Below, in pieces: positions 16,504 to 27,932 of a DNA stretch of 64,000 nucleotides (positions within the stretch are counted from its first letter, which is position 1; every line of letters begins with the position of its first letter). A program made the translations under genes and the position numbers. The stretch lies in NCBI RefSeq assembly GCF_014595975.1, contig NZ_JABWGQ010000056.1, forward strand, positions 1 to 64,000, written 5' to 3'. The DNA is from Sphingopyxis sp. LK2115 (GTDB lineage: Bacteria; Pseudomonadota; Alphaproteobacteria; Sphingomonadales; Sphingomonadaceae). A model generated the notes under the pieces. It was not told the DNA's origin. It made no database searches and saw nothing but the letters and a program-made list of their open reading frames with translations.

Positions 16504-16998
16504 ATGAAGAGGTCCGCTCTACGCTATGTGGCGACGGCGGCGCTGATGATGGCGCTTGCCGGTTGCGCGGCCATCCCGCAACCCGAAGCCCCGCCCCCCG
16601 CGCCGCGGCCTGTCGCGCCTGCGCCGAAACCGGCGCCGCTGCCCACGGTTGGCTGGGAGGATCGCGCGGTCGATCGCGGCGCGTGGCGTTATGACGCCGC
16701 CAGTCGCACCGCGGCCTTTGTGCCCACGGGCAGCGCCAACCCGCTCCTGACGATGGTGTGCAGCGGTGGCGGCATCCGCCTGACTTCGGCGCTCGACGGC
16801 ACCGTCAGCCTGCGCACCAGCGCGGGCACCGACCAGATCCGCTTCGATGGCGGTAACGCGACGCTGCCCGGCCGCGACCCGCGCCTCGACCGCATCGCCT
16901 TCAGCCGCGGTCGCTTCGCGCTCGAAGCGCCGGGCGGCGGCGCGCTGACCCTGCCGGTGCAGGCTGAAATCGGGCGGGTGATCGAGGATTGTCGATAA
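16504..16998 (+). CDS. Hypothetical lipoprotein
   Basis: 164 residues starting three bases after the nitroreductase stop. A lipobox LAGC places the lipidated Cys at residue 21, followed by a Pro-rich spacer (about 27-50). The remainder is a small beta-rich domain (RGAWRYDAASRTAAFVP, LLTMVCSGGGIRLTSAL) that I do not recognise. It is probably anchored in the outer membrane and is the last gene of the operon; paired palindromic repeats follow. Confidence 0.75.
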   Translation: MKRSALRYVATAALMMALAGCAAIPQPEAPPPAPRPVAPAPKPAPLPTVGWEDRAVDRGAWRYDAASRTAAFVPTGSANPLLTMVCSGGGIRLTSALDGTVSLRTSAGTDQIRFDGGNATLPGRDPRLDRIAFSRGRFALEAPGGGALTLPVQAEIGRVIEDCR

Positions 16999-17003
16999 CA
17001 TCG

Positions 17004-17089
17004 TCGCCCCCGCGAAAGCGCAGCCGCTGTCGTTTTCGCAACAAAGCCGGCTTGAGCCTTGCAGCGGCCCCCGCCTTCGCGGGGGCGAC
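17004..17089. repeat. Paired palindromic repeat (GTCGCCCCCGCGAA family)
   Basis: GTCGCCCCCGCGAA at 17004-17017 and its exact reverse complement at 17076-17089 flank a 58-base centre. The right arm is itself part of a GCCCCCG/CGGGGGC hairpin. It lies between convergent lipoprotein genes and may also end transcription. Single arms of the same family occur at several other intergenic sites in the window. Confidence 0.7.
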
Positions 17090-17097
17090 GGCTTGCC

Positions 17098-17532
17098 TCA
17101 CGCCCCCAGTCGAACCGTCCCGCCCCTGATCCAGCCCCAGCGGCACGGCCCCTGATATTCGCGCGCATTCGGCACCGACTTGCCGACGCCGCACATGTCG
17201 GGGTCGGTGCCGGGCGCGGCAAATACGATGCCGAACCAGGCGTCATTTTCGGCCGCTTCGCATAGCGACACGCGCGCGCCGCCCGCGAGCCGCGCCTTGA
17301 CCGCGCGTGTCTCGTTCGGCGCCCAATAGACGTCGGTGCCGCCGTCCTTCACCCGGCTGATGCTTGAACAGGCGGGCAGGCTTGGTCCTTCGGTGCCGAT
17401 CAGCACCGCGCGCGTCGCCAGCGGTTCGCCCGCGACTTCGGGGGCGTTGTCGGCGGGCGGCGCCGGCTGGCTGCACGCGGCGAGCGACAGGCCAAGGATG
17501 GCGGCGAGCGGGGCGGCGGTGACATGTTTCAT
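17098..17532 (-). CDS. Hypothetical lipoprotein
   Basis: 144 residues with start at 17532 (MKHVTAAPLAAILGLSLAAC); the lipidated Cys is residue 20. The mature part carries four further Cys (in LPACSS, VSLCEAA, DMCGVG, GPCRWG), likely two disulfides in the periplasm, and ends in a small domain with YWAPNETRAVKARLAGG and NDAWFGIVF. No family was recognised. It is divergent from gyrB. Confidence 0.72.
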   Translation of the reverse strand: MKHVTAAPLAAILGLSLAACSQPAPPADNAPEVAGEPLATRAVLIGTEGPSLPACSSISRVKDGGTDVYWAPNETRAVKARLAGGARVSLCEAAENDAWFGIVFAAPGTDPDMCGVGKSVPNAREYQGPCRWGWIRGGTVRLGA

Positions 17533-17546
17533 GGCCACGAAACTAG

Positions 17547-20207
<2,661 letters not shown>

Positions 20208-20307
20208 ACGCACATCCGGCCGCAATTTCGGTTCCGTTTAACGCCCGGCGGCTTGCGTCGGCACGCCGCCGCTGCTTTGGGCGCCTCCTCTGACAAGGGG
20301 ATGTGTC

Positions 20308-20712
20308 GTGCGAGGCTTTTCAGCCATGCTGCTTCCGCTTCTGCTCACGGCATCGGCCGCCGCGCAGGAAGCGCCGATCGCCGAAGAGACGATCGCCGAG
20401 GTCGTGCCGGAAACCGAAATCGACGGCGGCGTCGCCAGCTATTATGGCCGCGAGCTTGCCGGCAACCGCACCGCGAGCGGTGAACGCTTCGACCCCGGCC
20501 AGCTTACCGCCGCCCATCGCACCCTGCCCTTTGGCTCGATGGTGCGCGTCACCAATGTCGCCACCGGCGACAGTGTCGTCGTGCGGATCAACGACCGCGG
20601 GCCTTTTGCCCACGGCCGGGTGATCGACGTCAGCCACGCCGCCGCGCGCGAGATCGGCCTGCACCGCAGCGGCACCGCACGCGTGAAACTGGCGCTGCTC
20701 GCCGACGATTGA
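20308..20712 (+). CDS. rlpA: RlpA-like double-psi beta-barrel protein
   Basis: 134 residues from GTG 20308 (AAGGGG nine bases upstream) or ATG 20326. A signal peptide (about 1-19, TASAAAQ) is followed by a single RlpA double-psi barrel: GGVASYYG, NRTASGERFDPGQLTAAHRTLPFGSMVRVTN and VVRINDRGPF..RVIDVSHAAAREIG. The catalytic Asp and His of septal RlpA lytic transglycosylases appear conserved (RFD, AAHRTL). No SPOR domain is present, so it is a short version that would not be targeted by denuded glycan. Confidence 0.85.
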   Translation: MRGFSAMLLPLLLTASAAAQEAPIAEETIAEVVPETEIDGGVASYYGRELAGNRTASGERFDPGQLTAAHRTLPFGSMVRVTNVATGDSVVVRINDRGPFAHGRVIDVSHAAAREIGLHRSGTARVKLALLADD

Positions 20713-20744
20713 GAACGGTTGGCGGCCGAATACCGGCCTAAGAC

Positions 20745-20769
20745 GTCGACCCCGCGAAAGGGGCGACGG
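20745..20769. repeat. Short G+C palindromic repeat
   Basis: GTCGACCCCGCG-AAA-GGGGCGAC, an imperfect copy of the GTCGCCCC palindrome family, between the convergent rlpA-like and DUF4402 genes. Confidence 0.4.
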
Positions 20770-20810
20770 ATTTTCGGGACCCTTCGCTCCACACGCGAAA
20801 ATCGCCCGCC

Positions 20811-21317
20811 CTATTGATATTCGACCGTAACCGGAATCCGTCCACGATAGTCGCCGTCGTCGCCCGCCGCGACCTGTAACCGCCCGCCGAAACGAAATCG
20901 CAGGCGACCGTCAGGGCCGAGGCGCGGCGCCGCCGACAGGTCGGTGACGAGGCCGGTAACGCGCGCGGTGCGGCCATGGCTGCTTTCAAGATCGATGCTG
21001 GCCGGCAGGATCACGCGCACTTCGGCGCCGGGTTCGCCGCGGACCGTGACGGCGCCCGACAGGGCAAAGCCGCCGAGGTCGACGACATCGCCCAGCAACT
21101 GCCGCGTGCCCGATGCCGGGTCGATCGCGACCTCGCCGCCCATCGCGCCGACCGCGATCCGGCCCATGTCAAGCCGCGTTTCGACATCGACGCGCAGCGG
21201 CGTTTCGACCTTGCGCGTCGAAACCGCCGCCGCATCCTGCGCGCAAAGCAGGCATTGCGCTGCGGCGGGCGACGCCATGGACAACAGGGCCGCGACCAGG
21301 AAAAGACGCAGTTTCAT
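20811..21317 (-). CDS. DUF4402 secreted protein
   Basis: 168 residues: signal peptide (about 1-21, ASPAAAQ), a CLLC pair just after cleavage, then a beta-sandwich of DUF4402 type (DMGRIAVGAMGGEVAIDPASG, GALSGAVTVRGEPGAEVRVILP, LRFRFGGRLQVAAGDDGDY..PVTVEYQ). DUF4402 proteins look like fimbrial or spore-coat subunits and are common in Sphingomonadales. It stands alone here, without chaperone or usher genes, so an adhesin role is only a possibility. Confidence 0.8.
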   Translation of the reverse strand: MKLRLFLVAALLSMASPAAAQCLLCAQDAAAVSTRKVETPLRVDVETRLDMGRIAVGAMGGEVAIDPASGTRQLLGDVVDLGGFALSGAVTVRGEPGAEVRVILPASIDLESSHGRTARVTGLVTDLSAAPRLGPDGRLRFRFGGRLQVAAGDDGDYRGRIPVTVEYQ

Positions 21318-21442
21318 GCGCTATCCATGCGTCAGGCAGGGTTAATTCGGTGTAAAGCAGTTGATCGGGCCTCCTTGTTGCAGCGCCCTGCCGACCCGAT
21401 ATGATGGCGAACAAGCGCGACGCGTCCGCCGGAGAAACCCCG

Positions 21443-21850
21443 ATGAGCAACCCGAAGACCGAAAAGCCGCTCGACCCCCTGGCCTATCATGTGCTGCGCG
21501 AGGGCGGCACCGAACGCGCCTTTACCGGCAAATATACCGACCACAAGGGCGACGGCGTCTATCGCTGCGCGGGTTGCGGCGCGCCGCTGTTCGACAGCCG
21601 CGCCAAATATGACAGCGGGTCGGGCTGGCCGAGCTATACCGCGCCTGTGGGTGAGGCAGCGGTGACCGAGCATCGCGACGCAAGCCACGGGATGATCCGC
21701 ACCGAAGTGCGCTGTGCGGCGTGCGAAGGTCATCTTGGCCACGTCTTCCCCGACGGCCCCGGACCGACGGGTCTGCGCTATTGCATCAACAGCGCGGCGC
21801 TTGACTTCGCGGACCGCGCGCCGGATGAGGCGTCAACCGGCGAAGGCTGA
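21443..21850 (+). CDS. msrB: Peptide-methionine (R)-S-oxide reductase
   Basis: 135 residues from ATG 21443 with GGAGAAA upstream. The two CxxC zinc pairs are Cys42/Cys45 ([11 protein letters not shown]) and Cys91/Cys94 ([17 protein letters not shown]); the catalytic Cys is residue 114 in [10 protein letters not shown]. It repairs oxidised methionine (R form) in proteins with thioredoxin. There is no signal peptide, so it is cytosolic. It is upstream of and co-directional with PBP1A but separated by 53 bases. Confidence 0.95.
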   Translation: MSNPKTEKPLDPLAYHVLREGGTERAFTGKYTDHKGDGVYRCAGCGAPLFDSRAKYDSGSGWPSYTAPVGEAAVTEHRDASHGMIRTEVRCAACEGHLGHVFPDGPGPTGLRYCINSAALDFADRAPDEASTGEG

Positions 21851-21903
21851 CCCCTTCCCGGACTGACGCATCAGGGGCGCAGTGAGGGAAGGAAACAAAA
21901 GCT

Positions 21904-24081
21904 TTGCGCCGCGAAAGACAGCAAGCTTCGCCGAAATCATCGTCATCGTCCGGTAAAGGCAGCGGATCGCCGCGCGGCGCGCCGTCGCGTTTGCGGCTGT
22001 GGTTGCGCCGCGCCTTTCGCTGGGGGTTGGGGCTTGCCGTCGTCGGCCTCGTCGCGCTGGGCGTCGCGGTCGGCATTGCCGTGCAGCGGATGCCGAGTTT
22101 CGAGGAACTCAAGAAATCGCCCGCGGGGCAGACGATCCGCGTCCGCGCCGCCGATGGCACCGTCTTTCTGTCGCTCGGCCCCAATTACGGCCGCTGGCTG
22201 TCGCTCGACGAAACGCCGCAGGTGATGCAGGACGCGATGGTCGCGGTCGAGGATCGCCGCTTTCGCTATCACCCCGGCCTCGATCCGGTCGGCATGGCGC
22301 GCGCCGCGGTCTTTGCGATCGAGCATTATGGCACCGGGCGCCGGATGCAGGGCGCCTCGACCATCACCCAGCAGCTGGCACGCAACATCTTTTTGTCGAA
22401 CAGCTATACCTGGACGCGCAAGGCGCGCGAGATGATCCTCGCGCTCGCGCTCGAATGGAAATTCTCGAAGGACCAGATCCTCGAACTTTATCTCAACAAA
22501 GTTTATTTCGGCGGCGGCAGCTATGGCATCGACGCCGCGTCGAACAGCTTTTTCGGGCATAGCGCGACCGAAATGTCGCTGTCGGAGGCTGCGGTCATCG
22601 CCGGGCTGGTCAAGGCGCCGTCGCGCTATTCGCCGACCGCCGATGCGCAGGCGGCGCTCGGCCGCGCGGATGTCGTGCTCGACGTCATGGTTGATGCCGG
22701 GGTGATCACGCGCGCGCAGGCCGATGCCGCCGAACCGGCCAACGTCCAGCTCGCCAAGGAAACCGGGCAGAACAGCGCGCGCTACTTTACCGACTGGGCC
22801 TTGCCGCAACTCGACATGCTGATCGACGAGGGCAGCGAGGCGCTCGACGTCTATACGACGATCGACCTCGATATGCAGCGTGCGGCCACGGCGTCGATCC
22901 AGGCGAACACGCCGGCTGGCGTGCAGGGCGCGCTGGTGTCGCTCGACCGCGACGGCGCGGTGCGCGCGATGGTCGGCGGCCGCGACTATGTGACATCCAA
23001 TTATAATCGCGCGACACAGGCGCTGCGCCAGCCGGGATCGGCGTGGAAGCTGTTCGTCTATATGGCCGCGCTCGAAGCGGGCTATAAGGTCGACGACCCG
23101 GTGGTCGACGAACCGGTAACGATCAACGGCTGGAGTCCCCGCAACTCGTCGGGCCGTTTTGCGGGCACGATGGATTTGCGCAGCGCCTTTGCCTATTCGG
23201 TCAACACCGTCGCCGCCAAGCTGGGCGACGAGATCGGCTTTTCGGCGGTCGCCAATATGGCGCGGCGCTTCGGCATCACCACGCCGGTCAACACCCACCC
23301 GTCGATGGTGCTGGGCAGCGCCGAGGTGCGCGTGATCGACATGACCGCCGCCTTTGCCGCCGTCGCGCGCGGCGGCGTGTCGGTGCGGCCCTATGGCATC
23401 ACCAAGGTGACGACCGCCAGCGGCGAGCTGCTCTATCAACGCCCTGCCGAGCGCGGCAGCACGCTGGTCGATCACTGGGTCGCGGCGGGGATCACCGACC
23501 TGCTGCAAACCGCGGTCAACACCGGCACCGGTCGCGCGGCGCAGATCGGTCGCCCCGTCGCGGGCAAGACGGGAACGACGTCGAGCAACAAGGACGGCTG
23601 GTTCCTCGGCTTTTCCAGCGGCATCACGACCGGCGTGTGGATGGGGCGCGACGATGCGAAGCCTGTCGGCGGGTTGCAGGGCGGCCGCGCGCCCGCCAAG
23701 GCCTTTGCCGACTATATGCGCGTCGCGGTCGCGCGGCGGCCGGTCGAGCATTTCGACACCGAAGTCGTGCTGCCCGAATGGCAGCTGGAGGACGAGGGCG
23801 AGGCCTATATGGGCGAGCCGGGTGAGGAAGGCTTGCTGGTCGATGAAAACGGGATGCCGATCGAGCTGCCCTATGACAGCCGCCCGCCCGAAAGCTTTGG
23901 CACGCCGCCGCCCGCGGTCGAGGGGCCGGTGCTCGACCAGCAGTGGATCGAGGAACAGACGGGGCGCCGCCCGCCCGCGAACGGGGGCGGCAGCCAGCCC
24001 AAGGTGATATCGGTCCCGAAAGCGCCGCCGCCGGTTCGCGTACCGCCGCCCCGCCCCGCTCCCGCCGAACCCGCCGACTGA
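21904..24081 (+). CDS. Penicillin-binding protein 1A (class A)
   Basis: 725 residues, apparently from a TTG start at 21904 with GGAAGGA upstream. Order: Ser-rich cytosolic tail, membrane helix (about 40-60), transglycosylase domain with catalytic Glu116 (VAVEDRRF) and ASTITQQLARNIFL, then transpeptidase domain with Ser379-x-x-Lys382 (QPGSAWK), SVN 432-434 and KTGTT 555-559. The C-terminal 90 residues are acidic and Pro-rich (ending APPPVRVPPPRPAPAEPAD). It polymerises and cross-links peptidoglycan in the periplasm. Confidence 0.93.
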   Translation: MRRERQQASPKSSSSSGKGSGSPRGAPSRLRLWLRRAFRWGLGLAVVGLVALGVAVGIAVQRMPSFEELKKSPAGQTIRVRAADGTVFLSLGPNYGRWLSLDETPQVMQDAMVAVEDRRFRYHPGLDPVGMARAAVFAIEHYGTGRRMQGASTITQQLARNIFLSNSYTWTRKAREMILALALEWKFSKDQILELYLNKVYFGGGSYGIDAASNSFFGHSATEMSLSEAAVIAGLVKAPSRYSPTADAQAALGRADVVLDVMVDAGVITRAQADAAEPANVQLAKETGQNSARYFTDWALPQLDMLIDEGSEALDVYTTIDLDMQRAATASIQANTPAGVQGALVSLDRDGAVRAMVGGRDYVTSNYNRATQALRQPGSAWKLFVYMAALEAGYKVDDPVVDEPVTINGWSPRNSSGRFAGTMDLRSAFAYSVNTVAAKLGDEIGFSAVANMARRFGITTPVNTHPSMVLGSAEVRVIDMTAAFAAVARGGVSVRPYGITKVTTASGELLYQRPAERGSTLVDHWVAAGITDLLQTAVNTGTGRAAQIGRPVAGKTGTTSSNKDGWFLGFSSGITTGVWMGRDDAKPVGGLQGGRAPAKAFADYMRVAVARRPVEHFDTEVVLPEWQLEDEGEAYMGEPGEEGLLVDENGMPIELPYDSRPPESFGTPPPAVEGPVLDQQWIEEQTGRRPPANGGGSQPKVISVPKAPPPVRVPPPRPAPAEPAD

Positions 24082-24087
24082 CCGCGC

Positions 24088-24846
24088 TCAGGCCGTGAAG
24101 CGATAACGGTGCAGCGCGCGTCCTTCGCGGCGCAGCCAGGCGCGTGCCGCGGCGACGTCGCCGTCGTGCAGCGCATCGACGAGCGCGTGGAAGGCGGGGC
24201 TGTGATCCATGTGGCGCAGATGCGCGACCTCGTGCGCCACCGTCGCGCGGCGGACATGATCGGGCGCCATGATCAGCCGCCAGCTGTAACGCAGGTCGCC
24301 GCCCGTCGTGCAGCTGCCCCAGCGGCTGCGCGGATCGCCGACGCCGACGCGGCCAACCGCCAGTCCCGCCGCGTCCGCAATCGCGCGGCTTTCGCTTTCC
24401 ATCAGCGCCAGCGCCTCGGCCTTCAGCCAGCGCTCGATGCGGCGACCGACCCCCTCGATCGGGCCGCCGACGGTGATTGCGTCGCCGCCCAGCCGGATCG
24501 CGCGCGGCGCGCCCGGCGCCCAGTCGATGCGCCGTTCGATACCGCGAAAGGGGATCGCGGTGCCGGGGCCGACCAGCACGGGTGTCGCCGTCTTGCCGAT
24601 CTGTTCGGCGATCCACGCCTGCTGCCCGGCCGCCCATTGCATCGCCGCGCGTTCGCTCGCGCGGCGCGGCACGGTAAGACGCAGTTCGCCGCGCGCGCCA
24701 TCGAAAACGAGGCGGTAGCGCCGCGAGAGCGCATGGCGGACGACGCGCACCGGCCACGCCGCATCGCCGACGCGGATATGCAGGCCATCCGCAGCGGGAT
24801 CAGATGATGCGTTCGACAAGGTGATTCTCGAGCGGCCCGGCGACAT
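24088..24846 (-). CDS. YgjP-like metallopeptidase domain protein
   Basis: 252 residues. The conserved DUF45/YgjP block is in the C-terminal half: RWGSCTTGGDLRYSWRLIMAP, then the zinc site His205-Glu206-x-x-His209 (VAHEVAHLRHMDHSPAFH) with a further His as third ligand. There is no signal peptide or membrane helix. The ATG at 24846 would overlap the upstream YcgN-like gene by 47 bases; a TTG at 24819 would cut this to 20. The substrate is unknown. Confidence 0.82.
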   Translation of the reverse strand: MSPGRSRITLSNASSDPAADGLHIRVGDAAWPVRVVRHALSRRYRLVFDGARGELRLTVPRRASERAAMQWAAGQQAWIAEQIGKTATPVLVGPGTAIPFRGIERRIDWAPGAPRAIRLGGDAITVGGPIEGVGRRIERWLKAEALALMESESRAIADAAGLAVGRVGVGDPRSRWGSCTTGGDLRYSWRLIMAPDHVRRATVAHEVAHLRHMDHSPAFHALVDALHDGDVAAARAWLRREGRALHRYRFTA

Positions 24847-25252
24847 CCTCGCTCACCGTCCAGCCGACGATCGATTCGCCTGCGCGGTGGACCGCGTCGC
24901 GGTCGCCGCAGACCAGATAATGCCAGTCGGGCAGCGGCGCGCCCCCGGCGCGCAGGCGATAGGCGCAGGTCTGGGGCAGCCATTCGATGTCGTCGACCGT
25001 GGCGCGGGTGAGCGTCAGGCAGTCGGGGACGCGGCGGCGGCGGTTTTTGTAATCCCCGCAGCGCGCGGTCGAAAGGTCGAGCAGGCGGCACGCGACATTG
25101 GTCGGATAGATGCGGCCTGTTTCCTCATCTTCCAGCTTGTGCAGACAGCATTTGCCGCAGCCGTCGCACAGCGCCTCCCATTGGCCGGCGTCAAGGCTGG
25201 CGAGCGGCGCTTCCCAGAAAGGGCGCGCCTTTGTCACCGTCATTTCACCCAT
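24800..25252 (-). CDS. YcgN family cysteine-cluster protein
   Basis: 150 residues, the usual length for the UPF0260/YcgN family. It carries the Cys cluster CDGCGKCCLHK near residue 29, then NVACRLLD, ARCGDYKNRRR, PDCLTLT, TCAYRLR and YLVCGD, all conserved in the family and probably binding metal. The start could be 25252 or the ATG at 25243; either overlaps the SCO gene at its stop. Function is unknown. Confidence 0.88.
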   Translation of the reverse strand: MGEMTVTKARPFWEAPLASLDAGQWEALCDGCGKCCLHKLEDEETGRIYPTNVACRLLDLSTARCGDYKNRRRRVPDCLTLTRATVDDIEWLPQTCAYRLRAGGAPLPDWHYLVCGDRDAVHRAGESIVGWTVSEDVAGPLENHLVERII

Positions 25253-25887
25253 TTCGCCAGTTCGGCGGCGACCTTGGCGGGCTCGCCCTCGTCGGGGTCC
25301 GTCGTCGGGTCGTCGAGCGGCAGCAGCGCGAGCGGCTTGCCGTCGGGATCCATCAGGAAGGCGAGCTGGCTGTGCGCCATCAGATAACGGTCGGGGGCCG
25401 ATCCCGGCACCTTGTTATAGGTGACGACAAAGGCCTTGGCGGCCGCGGCGATCTGATCGGGCGTGCCGGTCAGGCCAAGCAGGCGCGGGTGATAGCGTGC
25501 GACAAAGGGTTTCAGCGCTTCGGGCGTGTCGCGCGCCGGATCGACGGTGATGAACAGCGGCGCGACCCTGGCGCCGCGCGCGGCATCGGCCTGTTCGAAC
25601 TGCGCCAGGCCGCGCATCAGCTTTTGCAGGTCGACCGGGCAGATGTCGGGGCAGAAGCTGTAGCCGAAATAGATCAGGCGATACTGGCCGGCGAAATCGC
25701 TGTCGCGAACGGTGCGGCCATTCTGGTCGGTCAGCGTGAACGGTCCGCCGATCCGTGCGCCTTCGAGCGGCGGCGCGGCGGGCGCGGCGGTGGTCCCGCT
25801 GCCGTCGCACGCCGCCAGCGCGCCGCCCAAAGCGACGATCAGGCTTGCACGGACGAAGCTTTGTCCCATATTTGCGATATTCATCAT
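25240..25887 (-). CDS. SCO family copper chaperone lipoprotein
   Basis: 215 residues. A lipobox (LAAC) puts the lipidated Cys at residue 27; the thioredoxin-like fold has the copper-binding Cys79 and Cys83 (FGYSFCPDICPVD) and the distal His172 (YLMAHSQLAFLMD). It delivers copper to the CuA site of cytochrome c oxidase, though no oxidase genes are nearby. Its stop overlaps the YcgN-like gene by 13 bases. The gene is divergent from the ankyrin gene. Confidence 0.92.
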   Translation of the reverse strand: MMNIANMGQSFVRASLIVALGGALAACDGSGTTAAPAAPPLEGARIGGPFTLTDQNGRTVRDSDFAGQYRLIYFGYSFCPDICPVDLQKLMRGLAQFEQADAARGARVAPLFITVDPARDTPEALKPFVARYHPRLLGLTGTPDQIAAAAKAFVVTYNKVPGSAPDRYLMAHSQLAFLMDPDGKPLALLPLDDPTTDPDEGEPAKVAAELAKWVK

Positions 25888-25975
25888 GCGGCCAGCCTTG
25901 GTCGGCTAGCCCGCGAAAATCAACCATTGTCGTCGCGTGCGCGGCGGACAAATTGCCCCAGGGGTCGCCTGCACC

Positions 25976-26602
25976 ATGTTCCGCCATGTCGCGTTTCGCC
26001 TTGCCGCTTTCACCCTCGTCCCGCTTGCCGCGGCGGGGCTGATCCATGGCCCGGCAAAGGCGCAGTTCCGCGGCGGCTATGCCTTTTTGCAGGCGGTCGA
26101 GAATCGCGACGGGGCCAAGGCGACCGCGGCGCTTCAGGACGATCCGACGCTCGTCAACACGCGCAACGTGGACACGGGCGAAACCGCGCTGATGATCGTT
26201 ACCAAGCGGCGCGACACCAGCTGGCTGCGCTTTCTGCTTGCCAAGGACGCCGATCCGGCGATCGCCGACCGCAACGGCATGACGCCGCTTATGCATGCGG
26301 CGCTGCTCAACTATACCGACGGCGCAGAGGAATTGCTGAAGCGCAAGGCGCCGGTCGACCAGACGAACCGGCGCGGCGAGACCGCCCTGATCCTCGCGGT
26401 GCAGACCAGGAATGGCGCGATGGTGCGCCTGCTGATGCGGCGCGGCGCCAACCCCGACAAGGCCGACCATATCGCCGGTATGTCGGCGCGCGACTATGCG
26501 AAACGCGATGATCGGACGGGCCAGCTGCTTGCGCTGCTCGACACCAGGGCCGATGCCGATGCCGCCAAGCGCGAATATGGGCCGACCTTCGGGCCCAACT
26601 GA
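25976..26602 (+). CDS. Secreted ankyrin-repeat protein
   Basis: 208 residues from ATG 25976. A signal peptide (about 1-30, HGPAKAQ) is followed by about four ankyrin repeats: VDTGETALMIVTKRRDTSWLRFLLAKDADP, RNGMTPLMHAALLNYTDGAEELLKRKAP, RRGETALILAVQTRNGAMVRLLMRRGANP and a terminal partial unit. It should be a periplasmic protein-interaction module. It is the last gene before the riboflavin locus. Confidence 0.83.
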   Translation: MFRHVAFRLAAFTLVPLAAAGLIHGPAKAQFRGGYAFLQAVENRDGAKATAALQDDPTLVNTRNVDTGETALMIVTKRRDTSWLRFLLAKDADPAIADRNGMTPLMHAALLNYTDGAEELLKRKAPVDQTNRRGETALILAVQTRNGAMVRLLMRRGANPDKADHIAGMSARDYAKRDDRTGQLLALLDTRADADAAKREYGPTFGPN

Positions 26603-26609
26603 GTTTTGA

Positions 26610-26634
26610 TGTGATTATCTGATTGACGATCACA
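26610..26634. promoter_or_regulatory. Inverted repeat upstream of the HTH-ribB gene
   Basis: TGTGAT at 26610-26615 and ATCACA at 26629-26634 form an exact inverted repeat with a 13-base spacer, ending 14 bases before the ATG of ribB. The region between the ankyrin gene and ribB is only 46 bases, so this is almost all of the available control region. A plausible operator for the HTH domain carried by the ribB product itself (inference). Confidence 0.5.
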
Positions 26635-26648
26635 TTATGGTGTGAGAC

Positions 26649-27932
26649 ATGGGGCGCATGTCCACCCATCTCATCGATCGTATCCGCGCTATCGTTGCCG
26701 ACGGAACCATGTCGCGATCGGGCCTCGCGCGTGCTGCGGGGCTTCACGCGAACAGCCTGCGCGACCTCGATTCGCCCGGCTGGAACCCGACGGCCGAAAC
26801 GCTGCGCAAGCTCGAAAACTGGCTCGCCAACGGCAGCGACCTGTCGCCGATGGCGACGCCGGAGGAGATCATCGCCGAGGCGCGGAATGGCCGCATGTTC
26901 ATCCTCGTCGACGATGAGGATCGCGAGAATGAGGGCGACCTCGTCATCCCCGCGCAGATGGCGACCCCCGATGCGATCAATTTCATGGCGACGCACGGCC
27001 GCGGGCTCATCTGCCTGACCCTGACCAGGGCGCGCGTCGATGCGCTGGGACTTGAACTGATGAGCCGCAACAACGGCACGCGGCACGAAACCGCCTTCAC
27101 CACGTCCATCGAGGCGCGCGAAGGCGTGACGACGGGCATTTCGGCAAGTGATCGCGCGCGCACTGTGGCGGTGGCGATCGACGCCGGCAAGGGGCGCGAC
27201 GATATCGTCACCCCTGGGCATGTGTTCCCGCTCATCGCGCGCGACGGCGGCGTGCTCGTTCGCGCGGGCCACACCGAGGCGTCGGTCGACATTGCGCGTT
27301 TGGCGGGGCTCAACCCGTCGGGCGTGATCTGCGAGATCATGAACGACGATGGCACGATGGCGCGGCTCGACGACCTCATCCCCTTTGCGCGGCGCCACGG
27401 GCTCAAGATCGGCACGATCGCCGACCTCATCGCTTATCGCAGCCGCACCGACCGTCTTGTCGAATGCGTGTCCGACGAGCCGTTCGAATCGGATTATGGC
27501 GGCGAATGGCGGCTCAAATCCTATCGCAACAAGATCGACGGCAGCGTCAATCTGGTGCTCCAGAAAGGGCCGGTCGATCCCGACGGCGTGACGCTGGTGC
27601 GGATGCATCCGGTGTCCCTGTTCGACGACATCATGGGGCGGCCGGGGCCGAAGAAGCGCCGCCTGCAACGCTCGATGGACGCGATCGGCGAGGCGGGCGC
27701 CGGTGTCATCGTCATGCTGATGCGCCCGCTGCCAGGTTCGGCCGCCGCCGAAGCGCTGCCGCCACCGACCGGCGGCATGGACCTGCGCACATATGGTATC
27801 GGCGCGCAGATCCTTGCCGACCTAGGCGTCCATGCGATGGAGCTGCTCACCCCCACCCACAGTAATATCGTCGGGCTCGAAGGCTATGGCCTGTCGATCG
27901 TCGGCGAACGCCCCATTCCCGGAGAAGCCTGA
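26649..27932 (+). CDS. ribB: 3,4-dihydroxy-2-butanone 4-phosphate synthase with N-terminal HTH and degenerate GCHII domain
   Basis: 427 residues. Residues about 10-62 form a Cro/XRE-like helix-turn-helix ([34 protein letters not shown]). The RibB domain (about 70-270) is intact: [59 protein letters not shown]. It converts ribulose 5-phosphate to dihydroxybutanone phosphate. The C-terminal 150 residues align with GTP cyclohydrolase II ([35 protein letters not shown]) but lack the three zinc Cys, so that activity should be lost. The next gene, ribH, starts at its stop codon. A second ATG (26658) is possible. Confidence 0.9.
   Translation: MGRMSTHLIDRIRAIVADGTMSRSGLARAAGLHANSLRDLDSPGWNPTAETLRKLENWLANGSDLSPMATPEEIIAEARNGRMFILVDDEDRENEGDLVIPAQMATPDAINFMATHGRGLICLTLTRARVDALGLELMSRNNGTRHETAFTTSIEAREGVTTGISASDRARTVAVAIDAGKGRDDIVTPGHVFPLIARDGGVLVRAGHTEASVDIARLAGLNPSGVICEIMNDDGTMARLDDLIPFARRHGLKIGTIADLIAYRSRTDRLVECVSDEPFESDYGGEWRLKSYRNKIDGSVNLVLQKGPVDPDGVTLVRMHPVSLFDDIMGRPGPKKRRLQRSMDAIGEAGAGVIVMLMRPLPGSAAAEALPPPTGGMDLRTYGIGAQILADLGVHAMELLTPTHSNIVGLEGYGLSIVGERPIPGEA

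Noticed and set aside
21341..21356. CtrA-like box between the DUF4402 and msrB genes
   Set aside because: TTAA-N7-TAAA has a mismatch in the core of the second half and lacks the flanking C, so it is too weak to report as a site.
26603..26648. FMN riboswitch before ribB
   Set aside because: The 46-base leader is too short for the conserved multi-helix element.
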